Below are positions 43,961 to 52,150 of a stretch of DNA of 64,000 bases, one piece after another; positions within the stretch are counted from its first letter, which is position 1; each line of letters opens with the position of its first letter. Position numbers and translations under genes: made by a program. The DNA lies in contig JBBAWX010000006.1 in assembly GCA_040396955.1 (NCBI GenBank), positions 1-64,000 of the forward strand, read 5' to 3'. The notes under the pieces were generated by a model. It worked only from the letters and a program-made list of their open reading frames with translations. It did not search any database and was not told the origin of the DNA. This stretch comes from UBA965 sp040396955 (GTDB lineage: Bacteria > Chloroflexota > Chloroflexia > Chloroflexales > Roseiflexaceae).

Positions 43961-45142
43961 TTAATTGGGGCGAACTCCCAGGGTCACCTCAAATGTCAAT
44001 TCTTGCCCGTCGCGGAGCACCACTACGTCAATGACATCCCCCGGCGCAAAGCGCAATAGCACCCCACGTAACGAATCCTGGGCCCCAAGTCGCACGCCTT
44101 GCATGGCCACAATCACATCCCCGGCCGCAATGCCCGCACGAGCCGACGGTCCTCCATCGGTTACGCCGGTCACATACGCCCCTTGCTGCACATCCAAGTT
44201 GTACTGCACGGCCACATCAGCGTTAATCATGCCGTATGTAATCCCCATGAACGGGTAGCTCACCTCGCCATTCGCAATCAGTTGATCGCTGACGCGCCGT
44301 ACCACATTCGACGGAATCGCAAAGCCGAGTCCCTCAACGGGTGCCGAAGAGCCCATGTTGGAGCCACGCACCACGAGCGTGTTGATACCGACAATCTCGC
44401 CGTTCATGTTGATGAGTGGCCCGCCACTGTTGCCACTGTTGATGGCGGCGTCCGTCTGAATTAATCCTTCAGGAGCATCGCCACCCACGTTGCGGTTCAG
44501 CGCACTGATGACTCCAACGGTCACACTGTTTTTGAATTCTCCCAACGGACTCCCGATGGCAATCACCGTTTCACCTTGGCGCAATACGTCCGAATCACCG
44601 ATGGCGAGGTACGCTGGCACGGCGCCTTCTACTTTGATGAGCGCTAAGTCCATCAACGGATCATCTCCGATCAAGGTGGCTGAACGCTGACTCCCGTCCG
44701 AAAAAACCACTTCCAAGGCGTCGCTGTTATCAATCACGTGGTGATTGGTGATGATATATCCATCTGGGCTGATAATAGCGCCCGAGCCACTGCCGGTCAC
44801 CGTACGGCCAAAGTTGGTAGCGGTTTGATTCAACACCGTCACCACCGCTGGCTCTACCTGCTCGACCACCGTCGGGATGTCGACGGTGGCGACACCGGCT
44901 GGCCGTGATGTATCGTTTGCCGGCACGACCACTGGTGTGGGGATTTGTACGGGGGCCGTTGGTCGTGTCTGCTCAGTCGCCGGCGCAGTGTCAGATTGTG
45001 CCACCACGGTAATCGGTTGCCGCAGTTGCCGTTGTGTCAAGTATATTGATGCGCCTGCTCCGGCCACAGCACCGAGTACTGCCCCACCGAGCAACGTGAG
45101 CAACAGCACCACTATCACCATGAATCCACTCAAGCGTCCCAT
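43961..45142 (-). CDS. HtrA/DegP-like serine protease with PDZ domain
   Basis: 393 residues. One N-terminal membrane anchor (about 5-35), a Pro/Thr-rich spacer, trypsin-like domain with H135 (TNHHV), D165 (MDLALI) and S239 (GNSGGP), and one C-terminal PDZ domain (about 295-385). This is the DegS/HtrA form of quality-control protease acting outside the membrane on unfolded proteins. It stands alone, with a hairpin at 43902 after it and a divergent eIF2B-like gene upstream. Confidence 0.95.
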   Translation of the reverse strand: MGRLSGFMVIVVLLLTLLGGAVLGAVAGAGASIYLTQRQLRQPITVVAQSDTAPATEQTRPTAPVQIPTPVVVPANDTSRPAGVATVDIPTVVEQVEPAVVTVLNQTATNFGRTVTGSGSGAIISPDGYIITNHHVIDNSDALEVVFSDGSQRSATLIGDDPLMDLALIKVEGAVPAYLAIGDSDVLRQGETVIAIGSPLGEFKNSVTVGVISALNRNVGGDAPEGLIQTDAAINSGNSGGPLINMNGEIVGINTLVVRGSNMGSSAPVEGLGFAIPSNVVRRVSDQLIANGEVSYPFMGITYGMINADVAVQYNLDVQQGAYVTGVTDGGPSARAGIAAGDVIVAMQGVRLGAQDSLRGVLLRFAPGDVIDVVVLRDGQELTFEVTLGVRPN

Positions 45143-45303
45143 AGTCTTCCTTTTTCCTTCCCATTCCCAAGAAAGAATTGTAGCGTATATCTCCTACTCA
45201 GAGGAGCACACTGCTAGTATGCCCGATACGACTAAGCATGGTGTGAAAAGGGTATGAACAACAGATGAGTGCCTGCCCGTATCATCGCGATGCGTTTTTG
45301 CGG

Positions 45304-45309
45304 TATAAT
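45304..45309 (+). promoter_or_regulatory. Possible -10 box upstream of the eIF2B-like gene
   Basis: A perfect TATAAT lies 92 bases before ATG 45402. No convincing -35 hexamer is seen at 16-18 bases. Confidence 0.35.
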
Positions 45310-45401
45310 AAAAACGATGGGTCAGCGACGTTGATGGTCCAGCAATTTTACACGTGTGTGTGTCTTTTCACAGCATATACACCATCCCGTTGAGAAACAC
45401 C

Positions 45402-46295
45402 ATGATCCTTGAACAACGCTACGGCGCAGCGCAAACCGCTTTGCGTGCCACAGAGTCCCTACAACGTCGGGCAACTGCTGGCCAAGCCTCCTCACCGGAC
45501 ACCTTCCGCCACGAAATGTTCCGAACCGGCTGGCAACTCATTAGTGAGGGACGTGCCACCGGCTCCCTGGTGAATCTGGTCAATGACATGCTCTGGGCCA
45601 TGGAGGGATGCGACACTCCTCATGAGCTCCAAAGTGCCGTCACCGAAAGCATCGCACGCTTTCGCCACCACCTCAATCAGCGTGTCATCGATACGGCCAC
45701 CCAAGGGTTGTCGGTGCTCACACTCACCCATCATGTACTCATCTACGGCTACAGCACCACCGTACAATACACGCTCCAACACGCCTTGCGCAACGGGCAC
45801 CGCATGACCGTAACCTGCCTCAACCATGTCGACACATTCGAGCACCAAGAGCTACTCAATCGCATTTCCGCCATCGGCTTGACCGTCGACAGCATCGATG
45901 TGTCACAACTCCCTCACCATCTGCACCAGTACGACGCAGTCATGGTTGGCGCCGACACCCTCGATATGTACGGACTCACCAATCGGCGGGGCACCAACGA
46001 CCTCGCACTGTTGTCGGCCGAAGCTGGCGTGCCTTTTTTCACCTTTTGCACCAGCGAAAAATTCCTCGCCGATGTATTTTACACCGGGCAATGTACCAAC
46101 GAATTCATCACGGCCACCTCACAACGAATCTCGACCGAACACCCCCTCGTCAACGACCGCACCTCACTCAACAACATCACGGGTATCATCACCGAACGTG
46201 GCCCGTTGACCGCTCCCGCAGTGGAGGCCTGGCTGGCCGCCGAACGCCTGCATCCGTGGTTGGTCGGCGCTGGCACCATCCTGCCCCACCCCTGA
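45402..46295 (+). CDS. eIF2B/ribose-1,5-bisphosphate isomerase-fold protein
   Basis: 297 residues of the eIF2B alpha/beta/delta-like superfamily, which also holds MtnA and ribose-1,5-bisphosphate isomerase. VLIYGYSTTVQYTL (about 111-124) corresponds to the nucleotide loop where the enzymes carry a catalytic Cys; here it has the Gly-Tyr-Ser of eIF2B subunits instead. VGADTLDMYGLTNRRGTNDLALLSAEAGVPFF (about 183-214) carries the conserved Asp and the Asn-Lys-like pair. With the Cys gone, isomerase activity is doubtful and the role is unknown. ATG 45402 is chosen over the longer frame from 45354. The next gene starts 43 bases later from its own promoter. Confidence 0.75.
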   Translation: MILEQRYGAAQTALRATESLQRRATAGQASSPDTFRHEMFRTGWQLISEGRATGSLVNLVNDMLWAMEGCDTPHELQSAVTESIARFRHHLNQRVIDTATQGLSVLTLTHHVLIYGYSTTVQYTLQHALRNGHRMTVTCLNHVDTFEHQELLNRISAIGLTVDSIDVSQLPHHLHQYDAVMVGADTLDMYGLTNRRGTNDLALLSAEAGVPFFTFCTSEKFLADVFYTGQCTNEFITATSQRISTEHPLVNDRTSLNNITGIITERGPLTAPAVEAWLAAERLHPWLVGAGTILPHP

Positions 46296-46302
46296 ATAAC
46301 CA

Positions 46303-46331
46303 TTGACAAAGCCCCCGAAAGCGTGTAGGAT
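46303..46331 (+). promoter_or_regulatory. Sigma-70 promoter giving a leaderless transcript
   Basis: TTGACA (46303-46308) and TAGGAT (46326-46331) are separated by exactly 17 bases. Transcription would begin near 46338, at or one base before the ATG at 46339, so the mRNA would have essentially no 5' leader. TAGGAT could alternatively be read as a weak Shine-Dalgarno. Confidence 0.65.
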
Positions 46332-46338
46332 GGACCCT

Positions 46339-47427
46339 ATGATTGATAAAAATACAGATCAAATGAACCAACACGACCACAACAATAAACTGTTAAACGA
46401 ACTCCTCACCGATCGGCGCAAACAGGTCGCTCAGGAACGACGCACCACCATGGAACGCCGGCAGACCAGTGAGTTACCAACACGCCAAACCACCCCGGTG
46501 TCAATACGTCAGACCGGTGCTATGCCGACAACACGCCAAACAGGAGCACTCCCAGCACGACCGACGAGCTCGTTGCCGTTGCGCCAGACAGGAGCAATCT
46601 CGGCTCAACCCAAATCCATCGATGCGACAAGCATCGCCACCTCACAACCACATCCCCAACTACGACGTCATTCGACGACGCTGACCGAGCGACGTGCGAC
46701 CGGTAGTCATCGCTACAGCCACGATGATGATCTCTACCTCAGCCCCTCCATCATCTACACCGCAGGTACCAACATCATTTGGGTGGTGTGCATTGCGGTC
46801 GTGGCCTGGCTTGGGTTCAGCATCTCACAGTCGACAAACGGGAGTGAAATTTTAAGCAGTTACTACCAAAGTAGCAACTTGCGCGCCGCTGCTAAAGTCA
46901 TCGGTATCACGTTGCCACCACCCAGCCCTGCCGAAATCGCCGTTGACCTCGTCATCCCAGCCGGTGAAGCCAACATTCTCGGCGCACCGACCGTTACTGC
47001 GGAGCGCATCGACGAAATCCTCCGGGTCTACAACTCACCTGCTGTTGGCACCGGTTCGTATTGGATTGAGTACGGGCTCGAGTTTGGTATCGACCCGGTC
47101 TATGCGCTGGCGTTTTTCATGCACGAGTCTCAACTCGGCACCAATCCCAACTGGGCCGGTCATAAAGGTGATGGCACCAATACACACAACGTGGGGAATA
47201 TCATCTGTGCCGGCTATCCCACCTGTTTTGGCCGATTCCGTGATTACCAGGATTGGCCAACTGGCATTCGTGACTGGTATCGCTTGATTGCGGTGGAATA
47301 CGTACAGGGGCGCGGCGTTGCTACCGTTGAAAGTATCATCCCCATTTATGCACCTTCGTTCGAAAACGACATTCCTACATACATCAACAGCGTCAAATCG
47401 TACGTTGCGCAATGGCGCATGCAGTAA
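46339..47427 (+). CDS. Membrane-anchored glucosaminidase/muramidase-like cell-wall hydrolase
   Basis: 362 residues. The cytoplasmic N-terminus (1-130) is basic and holds five RQT repeats (RQTSELP, RQTTPVS, RQTGAMP, RQTGALP, RQTGAIS; residues about 41-86). One transmembrane helix (about 148-165) follows, then a linker and a glucosaminidase/lysozyme-like domain (GLEFGIDPVYALAFFMHESQLG, about 245-266, with Glu as likely acid), ending VKSYVAQWR. It would cut peptidoglycan outside the membrane while the repeats face the cytoplasm, a plausible regulatory contact. ATG 46339 is used because the promoter places the transcript start there. Similar in layout to daughter-cell separation enzymes. Confidence 0.8.
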   Translation: MIDKNTDQMNQHDHNNKLLNELLTDRRKQVAQERRTTMERRQTSELPTRQTTPVSIRQTGAMPTTRQTGALPARPTSSLPLRQTGAISAQPKSIDATSIATSQPHPQLRRHSTTLTERRATGSHRYSHDDDLYLSPSIIYTAGTNIIWVVCIAVVAWLGFSISQSTNGSEILSSYYQSSNLRAAAKVIGITLPPPSPAEIAVDLVIPAGEANILGAPTVTAERIDEILRVYNSPAVGTGSYWIEYGLEFGIDPVYALAFFMHESQLGTNPNWAGHKGDGTNTHNVGNIICAGYPTCFGRFRDYQDWPTGIRDWYRLIAVEYVQGRGVATVESIIPIYAPSFENDIPTYINSVKSYVAQWRMQ

Positions 47428-47496
47428 TTGCACCTTAATGTTGCAATCCGTCGAATATCATACATCCAGCATATCTGTGCCTGCGTAAGATGAGTT

Positions 47497-47537
47497 AGGC
47501 GGCGCCCATCGTTGTAGTTATCGTCTTCGCGCCGCCT
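47497..47537 (+). terminator. Terminator-like hairpin
   Basis: AGGCGGCGC and GCGCCGCCT form a perfect 9-bp stem with a 23-base loop, followed by TTCCTTCC. It lies between the convergent stops at 47427 and 47550. Confidence 0.65.
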
Positions 47538-47549
47538 TTCCTTCCCCTG

Positions 47550-48971
47550 TTATGGCTGATGAATGTCACGGTAGTAGTACCACGCTAATCGGTAGTAACT
47601 CGGCAACCCACTCCGTTCATAACACGCCCCTCCCGGACAACTCCCATCCACGAACGGAATCCGTACTAATCCCCATTTTTGCGCATGCACCCCCGTTGCC
47701 GGTGGAAAATCTTCGTATTTAAACCAAAACACGACCGCAATTTCACGCACTCCATTGCTCAACATCCTGACCGCGAGAGTCTGATACACGGTGCGTAAAA
47801 ATGCAGCTTGACCAGCCTCCGTTTGACTCGCATACCCCACGTTATAGCCGATTTCTGTCACCCACACCTGACGAAGCGGGTCATTGAGCAACTCTAGGCG
47901 GGCACGCAACCGATTAAATGCGGCCGTCTGTGAATACACTCCTATTTGCGCTAATTCCACCGGATACGGGTGGTAGCCGATGCCATCCACGGGCCAACGC
48001 CCATTTTTCGCATACTCTGCTTGGAAGGCTGGCGAGGCATATATATCACTCAAATAATCGATGTCACTCTGTGCCGGTGTGGCACCCTGAGCATCGGTAC
48101 CACGCGGATGCAGGCCACCGAGGATAATCGGTGTGCCTTGGCACGATTTGACGAGCGTCGTCTCATTACAGTGCTGATACAGTGTGGTCACTAGTTGCGC
48201 CCAAGCCGTGGCAGGTACCGCATTGCCAACAGGCCCACCCGCGCTGTACTGTGGTAAGCGATTGGCTTCGTTGAGAACCTCAATGGCCGACACCCCCTTG
48301 CCGTAGCGCTGAATGATGCGGAAGGCACGCCGCATCCACGCCTGCATGTAGGTGTTGTACCCCGGCCCATACACGGCATTATCCACAAACGGACCAGTCG
48401 CCATGGCATTGGCGTCGATCCCCATGAGCAGGTCAAAGTTGAGCAAGAGCAAGACTTTGATGCCGTGGCGCGGTGCCACCGTCTTGATGAAATAATCATA
48501 GGGCCGGATTGCGGCATCAATCGCTGCATTCCCAGCCAACAATGGCGTCGCCATGCGCACATCGAGCCGCACCCAACGCACGCCTATTTCCGCCATGTGG
48601 CGCCCCATTTCGTCCATGGCCAGCTGATTGATGCGACCACGTGTAGTTTCGAAATAGGGGTCACGCCCCACCAACCCCATCATATCGCTTGGCACCGGTG
48701 TGAGTGCCACCCGGGTGGCCGTGGGCGTCATGGTCGGGGTAAACGTCGGTGTGGCTGTGGGGGTGCGTGTGTTCGTAGGAGTACGTGTCGGTGGTTTGGT
48801 GCGCGTCGGCGGTTTCACACGGGTCGATGAGGGAGTTTTCGTGTTCGCCGTGGCCCCACCAGCTTCCGGTTGCGCCGGATCAGCATAGGCGAGCCCGGCC
48901 CCGTGTAGCCCTACGACGCACAACACGAAGCAGATGACAATTATCCGCAGTGTCCCCTGTTGTAACACCAT
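47550..48971 (-). CDS. Secreted clan-A glycoside hydrolase with Thr-Pro linker
   Basis: 473 residues. Signal peptide (about 1-30, cut after AYA), a Thr/Pro/Arg linker (about 44-93), then a TIM-barrel domain with acid/base E235 in EVLNEANR and nucleophile E373 in WVTEIGYN, the clan GH-A pattern (GH5, GH39 or a relative). DGIGYHPYP (about 329-337) fits beta-strand 6. It acts on an extracellular polysaccharide; the sugar is not determinable. AGGAG is 5 bases before the ATG. Thr-Pro linkers of this kind are common in Chloroflexota secreted enzymes. Confidence 0.85.
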   Translation of the reverse strand: MVLQQGTLRIIVICFVLCVVGLHGAGLAYADPAQPEAGGATANTKTPSSTRVKPPTRTKPPTRTPTNTRTPTATPTFTPTMTPTATRVALTPVPSDMMGLVGRDPYFETTRGRINQLAMDEMGRHMAEIGVRWVRLDVRMATPLLAGNAAIDAAIRPYDYFIKTVAPRHGIKVLLLLNFDLLMGIDANAMATGPFVDNAVYGPGYNTYMQAWMRRAFRIIQRYGKGVSAIEVLNEANRLPQYSAGGPVGNAVPATAWAQLVTTLYQHCNETTLVKSCQGTPIILGGLHPRGTDAQGATPAQSDIDYLSDIYASPAFQAEYAKNGRWPVDGIGYHPYPVELAQIGVYSQTAAFNRLRARLELLNDPLRQVWVTEIGYNVGYASQTEAGQAAFLRTVYQTLAVRMLSNGVREIAVVFWFKYEDFPPATGVHAQKWGLVRIPFVDGSCPGGACYERSGLPSYYRLAWYYYRDIHQP

Positions 48972-49035
48972 CGGCTCCTACTCCATCCCGAGATACTCCC
49001 GTCTAGCAAGACGATTCTACGATATCTGCGGTTCC

Positions 49036-49917
49036 TTAGCGCCGATCATCGGGGCGATAGCCGACGGCCGCATGCATCCGTCGCATGACTGCCACCGCCA
49101 AATAAAACCCTGCCAAACTACACAACAACACGCCTACCAAACACAACGTGATGCGCAGGAGCTGGGTCCGACCATCGACCTCGCGGAAGCGCTCCGGCGG
49201 TTGTTTGACAGCGGTCACCGTGCTCTGCCAGCTGAGTGGGCGCACCACTGACTCTGCAGTGCGTTCAAAGAGTGTTACGGCTGGCGCCAATGCGGGGAGA
49301 TCGCTCCCTGCCACCGCTCTGCTCTGAATCCGCCACAATCCCGGCCATTCGCTGGTGCCAGGAGCAAAGACTACCACGGGTGCGTGGACGGGCAACTGAT
49401 TGACCAACGGGAGCACCCAATCGATGTCACACCCGGCACAAGTCACCTCCACAAAACGATGCATGCCACCACTATCGGCAGGAATGAGGAGCGTTACCTG
49501 CTCACCTGCTTGATTCAGCATGAACGGTTGCGGGTCATGCAACGCATAGGCGGTCGCTGTTGGCGCAGGAGTTACCGTCGGTTTGCCATCGAAGCGGAGC
49601 ATACGCCGCTGATTCACCGGCAACATCAAGGCGTCGACCACGACCGGCAACGGTGACGTTGGCAGATCAACCACTCGGCTCCCCGCTGGCACCTGCCACT
49701 GCTCCTGCATACCCTGAGCCATGCCCAAATCCACGTGCACTCGCACCTGGTTGTCCGCTGTAACGATAATCATCAATGCTTGTGGGCGAGCAATGCTGTC
49801 ACCGTCATCGATATTCGCCGCCACAGGATGACTCCAGAGCATCATTACCGCAAACGTGACCACTATCAGGGTCATCAAACGCCCATGTCTTCTCGGAATT
49901 ACGCTTGCACAACGCAC
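49036..49917 (-). CDS. Secreted, membrane-anchored protein of unknown function
   Basis: 293 residues. N-terminal signal sequence (about 1-34, three Arg before the hydrophobic core), a large extracytoplasmic part rich in Val and Pro with one Cys-x-x-Cys (CAGC, about 170-173), and a C-terminal transmembrane helix (about 252-275) followed by a short basic tail. I do not recognise the family. The CAGC could bind metal or form a disulfide. The GTG start overlaps the pyruvate kinase stop (TAGTG), so the two may be translationally coupled; an ATG at 49875 is the alternative. Confidence 0.7.
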   Translation of the reverse strand: MRCASVIPRRHGRLMTLIVVTFAVMMLWSHPVAANIDDGDSIARPQALMIIVTADNQVRVHVDLGMAQGMQEQWQVPAGSRVVDLPTSPLPVVVDALMLPVNQRRMLRFDGKPTVTPAPTATAYALHDPQPFMLNQAGEQVTLLIPADSGGMHRFVEVTCAGCDIDWVLPLVNQLPVHAPVVVFAPGTSEWPGLWRIQSRAVAGSDLPALAPAVTLFERTAESVVRPLSWQSTVTAVKQPPERFREVDGRTQLLRITLCLVGVLLCSLAGFYLAVAVMRRMHAAVGYRPDDRR

Positions 49918-51350
49918 TACAGGTCCATCACTTTCACAAAATTCGTGGCACCACCGGTGGCAATCGGGTGCCCGCCGATCAACACCAAGGTACTCCCCTC
50001 AGGCAAAATACCTTGCCCCACCAGCAACGTACGCAGGATATCGATTAAATCGTCGAGGCGCGTCACAACCCGTGAACGGTAAGCCTCTACTCCCCACACC
50101 AACGAAAGTCGATTCACAGTGGCTGGCTCAGGTGACACAGCGATAATGCGCATTTTGGGGCGATGACGCGACACCATGCGCGCTGTCAGGCCACTCATCG
50201 TAAAGGCCACAATCGCATCTGCGGCAATCTCTGTGGCCACGCCACACGCCGCATGACTGATGGCGGCGGCCCAGGCATCGGTCGGGCCGCTCACACGTGG
50301 CATGGGCGCACCATAATCACCACTGCGTCCACTCTGTTCGGCTGCTTTGGCGATGCGGTGCATCATGCGCACTGATTCAATTGGCCAGCCACCGGTGGCT
50401 GTTTCACCACTGAGCATCACGGCATCGGTGCCATCGATGATCGCATTTGCCACATCACTGGCCTCCGCACGCGTCGGGCGTGGGTTGCGAATCATCGAGT
50501 CGAGCATCTGCGTGGCCGTAATAACGGGAACTCCCATGTAGTTGGCCGCCTCAATGATGCGCTTTTGCGCCAACGGCACCTGCTCAGGCGGCATTTCTAC
50601 TCCGAGATCGCCACGCGCCACCATGACCCCGTCGCACAGCTCCAATATTGCATTGAGGTCGTCTAGCGCCTCGGGTTTTTCGATTTTGGCAATAACCCCG
50701 GCCTGCTTGCCGTGACTCGCAATAGCATCACGGATGAGTTGCATGTCGGCAGCTCGACGCACAAACGACAACGCCACATAATCGACCCCGTGATGTAGCC
50801 CAAACTGCAAGTCTTCGCGATCTTTGTCGGTTAACGCAGGAATACTGACCTCCACGCCAGGCAAGTTAATCCCCTGGTTTTGATTGAGGACACCACCGGC
50901 AATCACTTGCGTCGTCACCGTATCGTCGTTGATTTCTTGTACCAACAACTCGATGAGACCATCACTTACCAAGATGCGATCACCGACTTTCACGTCTTGG
51001 GGCAAATGCATGTACGTGGTCGAGACCCCGCGATGGTCTCCCTCGTAGGGACGCGTGGTAATAGTGAACGGGAGTCCGGGATGCAAGATGACCGCTTCGC
51101 CGTTTTTGAGCAACCCGGTACGTATCTTGGGCCCTTGGAGATCCTGCAAAATGGCCACCGGAACGTTGGCACGGGCGGCCGCCGCCCGAACGGCCACGAT
51201 ACGCCGCGCATGGTCGGCGTGCGTCCCATGCGAAAAATTCAACCGTGCCACATTCATCCCAGCGGCAATCAACGCATCCAGTTGACTGTCAGATTCACTG
51301 GCCGGCCCAATGGTGGCCACAATACGTGTTCTTCGACCTTCACCCCACAT
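49917..51350 (-). CDS. pyk: Pyruvate kinase
   Basis: 477 residues, the full length of a bacterial pyruvate kinase. RIVATIGPAS (about 9-18), GMNVARLNFSHG (about 31-42), ILQDLQGPKIRTG (about 69-81), VIAKIEKPEALDDL (about 219-232, catalytic Lys and metal Glu) and GDLGVEMP (about 248-255), then ATQMLDSMI (about 282-290) are all intact. It converts phosphoenolpyruvate and ADP to pyruvate and ATP, the last step of glycolysis. The C-terminal PEP-utiliser extension of some relatives is absent. A G-rich ribosome site precedes the ATG. A small secreted protein gene overlaps its stop. Confidence 0.97.
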   Translation of the reverse strand: MWGEGRRTRIVATIGPASESDSQLDALIAAGMNVARLNFSHGTHADHARRIVAVRAAAARANVPVAILQDLQGPKIRTGLLKNGEAVILHPGLPFTITTRPYEGDHRGVSTTYMHLPQDVKVGDRILVSDGLIELLVQEINDDTVTTQVIAGGVLNQNQGINLPGVEVSIPALTDKDREDLQFGLHHGVDYVALSFVRRAADMQLIRDAIASHGKQAGVIAKIEKPEALDDLNAILELCDGVMVARGDLGVEMPPEQVPLAQKRIIEAANYMGVPVITATQMLDSMIRNPRPTRAEASDVANAIIDGTDAVMLSGETATGGWPIESVRMMHRIAKAAEQSGRSGDYGAPMPRVSGPTDAWAAAISHAACGVATEIAADAIVAFTMSGLTARMVSRHRPKMRIIAVSPEPATVNRLSLVWGVEAYRSRVVTRLDDLIDILRTLLVGQGILPEGSTLVLIGGHPIATGGATNFVKVMDL

Positions 51351-51421
51351 ACCACAGCCCCTTTCTGCACATCATCCGTATCATGACACGAACGCTCGTG
51401 CGTACCTACCTTCAGTCAATC

Positions 51422-52015
51422 CTACACAAACACCACCAACGACAGGATTTTTTGGATGAGTGCATCCCCTAGTCCTGGCACCGCACGTAATGCGTGCGCA
51501 TCTGCGAATGCACCATGAGCCTCCCGATATGCGACAATGCGCTGTGCCAAACTCGGACCAATACCAGGTAATTCCTCCAATTCACTGGCCGTAGCCCGAT
51601 TGATGTTGAGCGCACGTTGTTGTACCGGTGCGACTTCGCCCGAGCCCGGAGTAGCATGATTCGGCACATGGATGTGCATGGCGTCATAGATGGGCTCCGC
51701 CATGTTGAGAGTCTCCGCCTGTGCTCCTGCACTGAGACCACCCGCCAACGCCACGATTTCACCGACACGCATGCTGGCATTTCCTTCGTAGAGCCCAGGA
51801 GCCACCACGGCTCCACTCACATACACCACCACATGTGACGGCGTTGGCGTGTTTGCCACGGGCGGCGCACATTGCGCCACGGGCGAGGGCACCAACACCG
51901 CTTGCGCATGATCAGTGCTAGGCGTCAACATCTGCCACACAATCAACATAGCACCAAACCCGATGATCCCCCACACTCCCACCCGCAGTATCGTAGCACG
52001 TGTCATTTGTTCCAT
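51422..52015 (-). CDS. ComEA-like DNA-binding lipoprotein-type membrane protein
   Basis: 197 residues. One N-terminal membrane segment (about 12-33), an SLBB domain (VVYVSGAVVAPGLY and DAMHIHVP, about 63-120) and two helix-hairpin-helix motifs (INRATASELEELPGIGPSLAQRIVAYR region, about 137-163). This is the ComEA layout: it binds double-stranded DNA outside the membrane during natural transformation. No comEC is nearby. AGGAGG lies 8 bases before ATG 52015. Confidence 0.9.
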   Translation of the reverse strand: MEQMTRATILRVGVWGIIGFGAMLIVWQMLTPSTDHAQAVLVPSPVAQCAPPVANTPTPSHVVVYVSGAVVAPGLYEGNASMRVGEIVALAGGLSAGAQAETLNMAEPIYDAMHIHVPNHATPGSGEVAPVQQRALNINRATASELEELPGIGPSLAQRIVAYREAHGAFADAHALRAVPGLGDALIQKILSLVVFV

Positions 52016-52150
52016 GGTCACCACCTCCTTGACGTTCCACCGATTTCGTCAAAAAGTACCGTGTGAGCCATGCAAAAAGTAACACAAACGGGTGGAGGTG
52101 TCGCAGACACCCCCACATCGGGTATACATCGGCTGGCACGTTGCCCCCAC

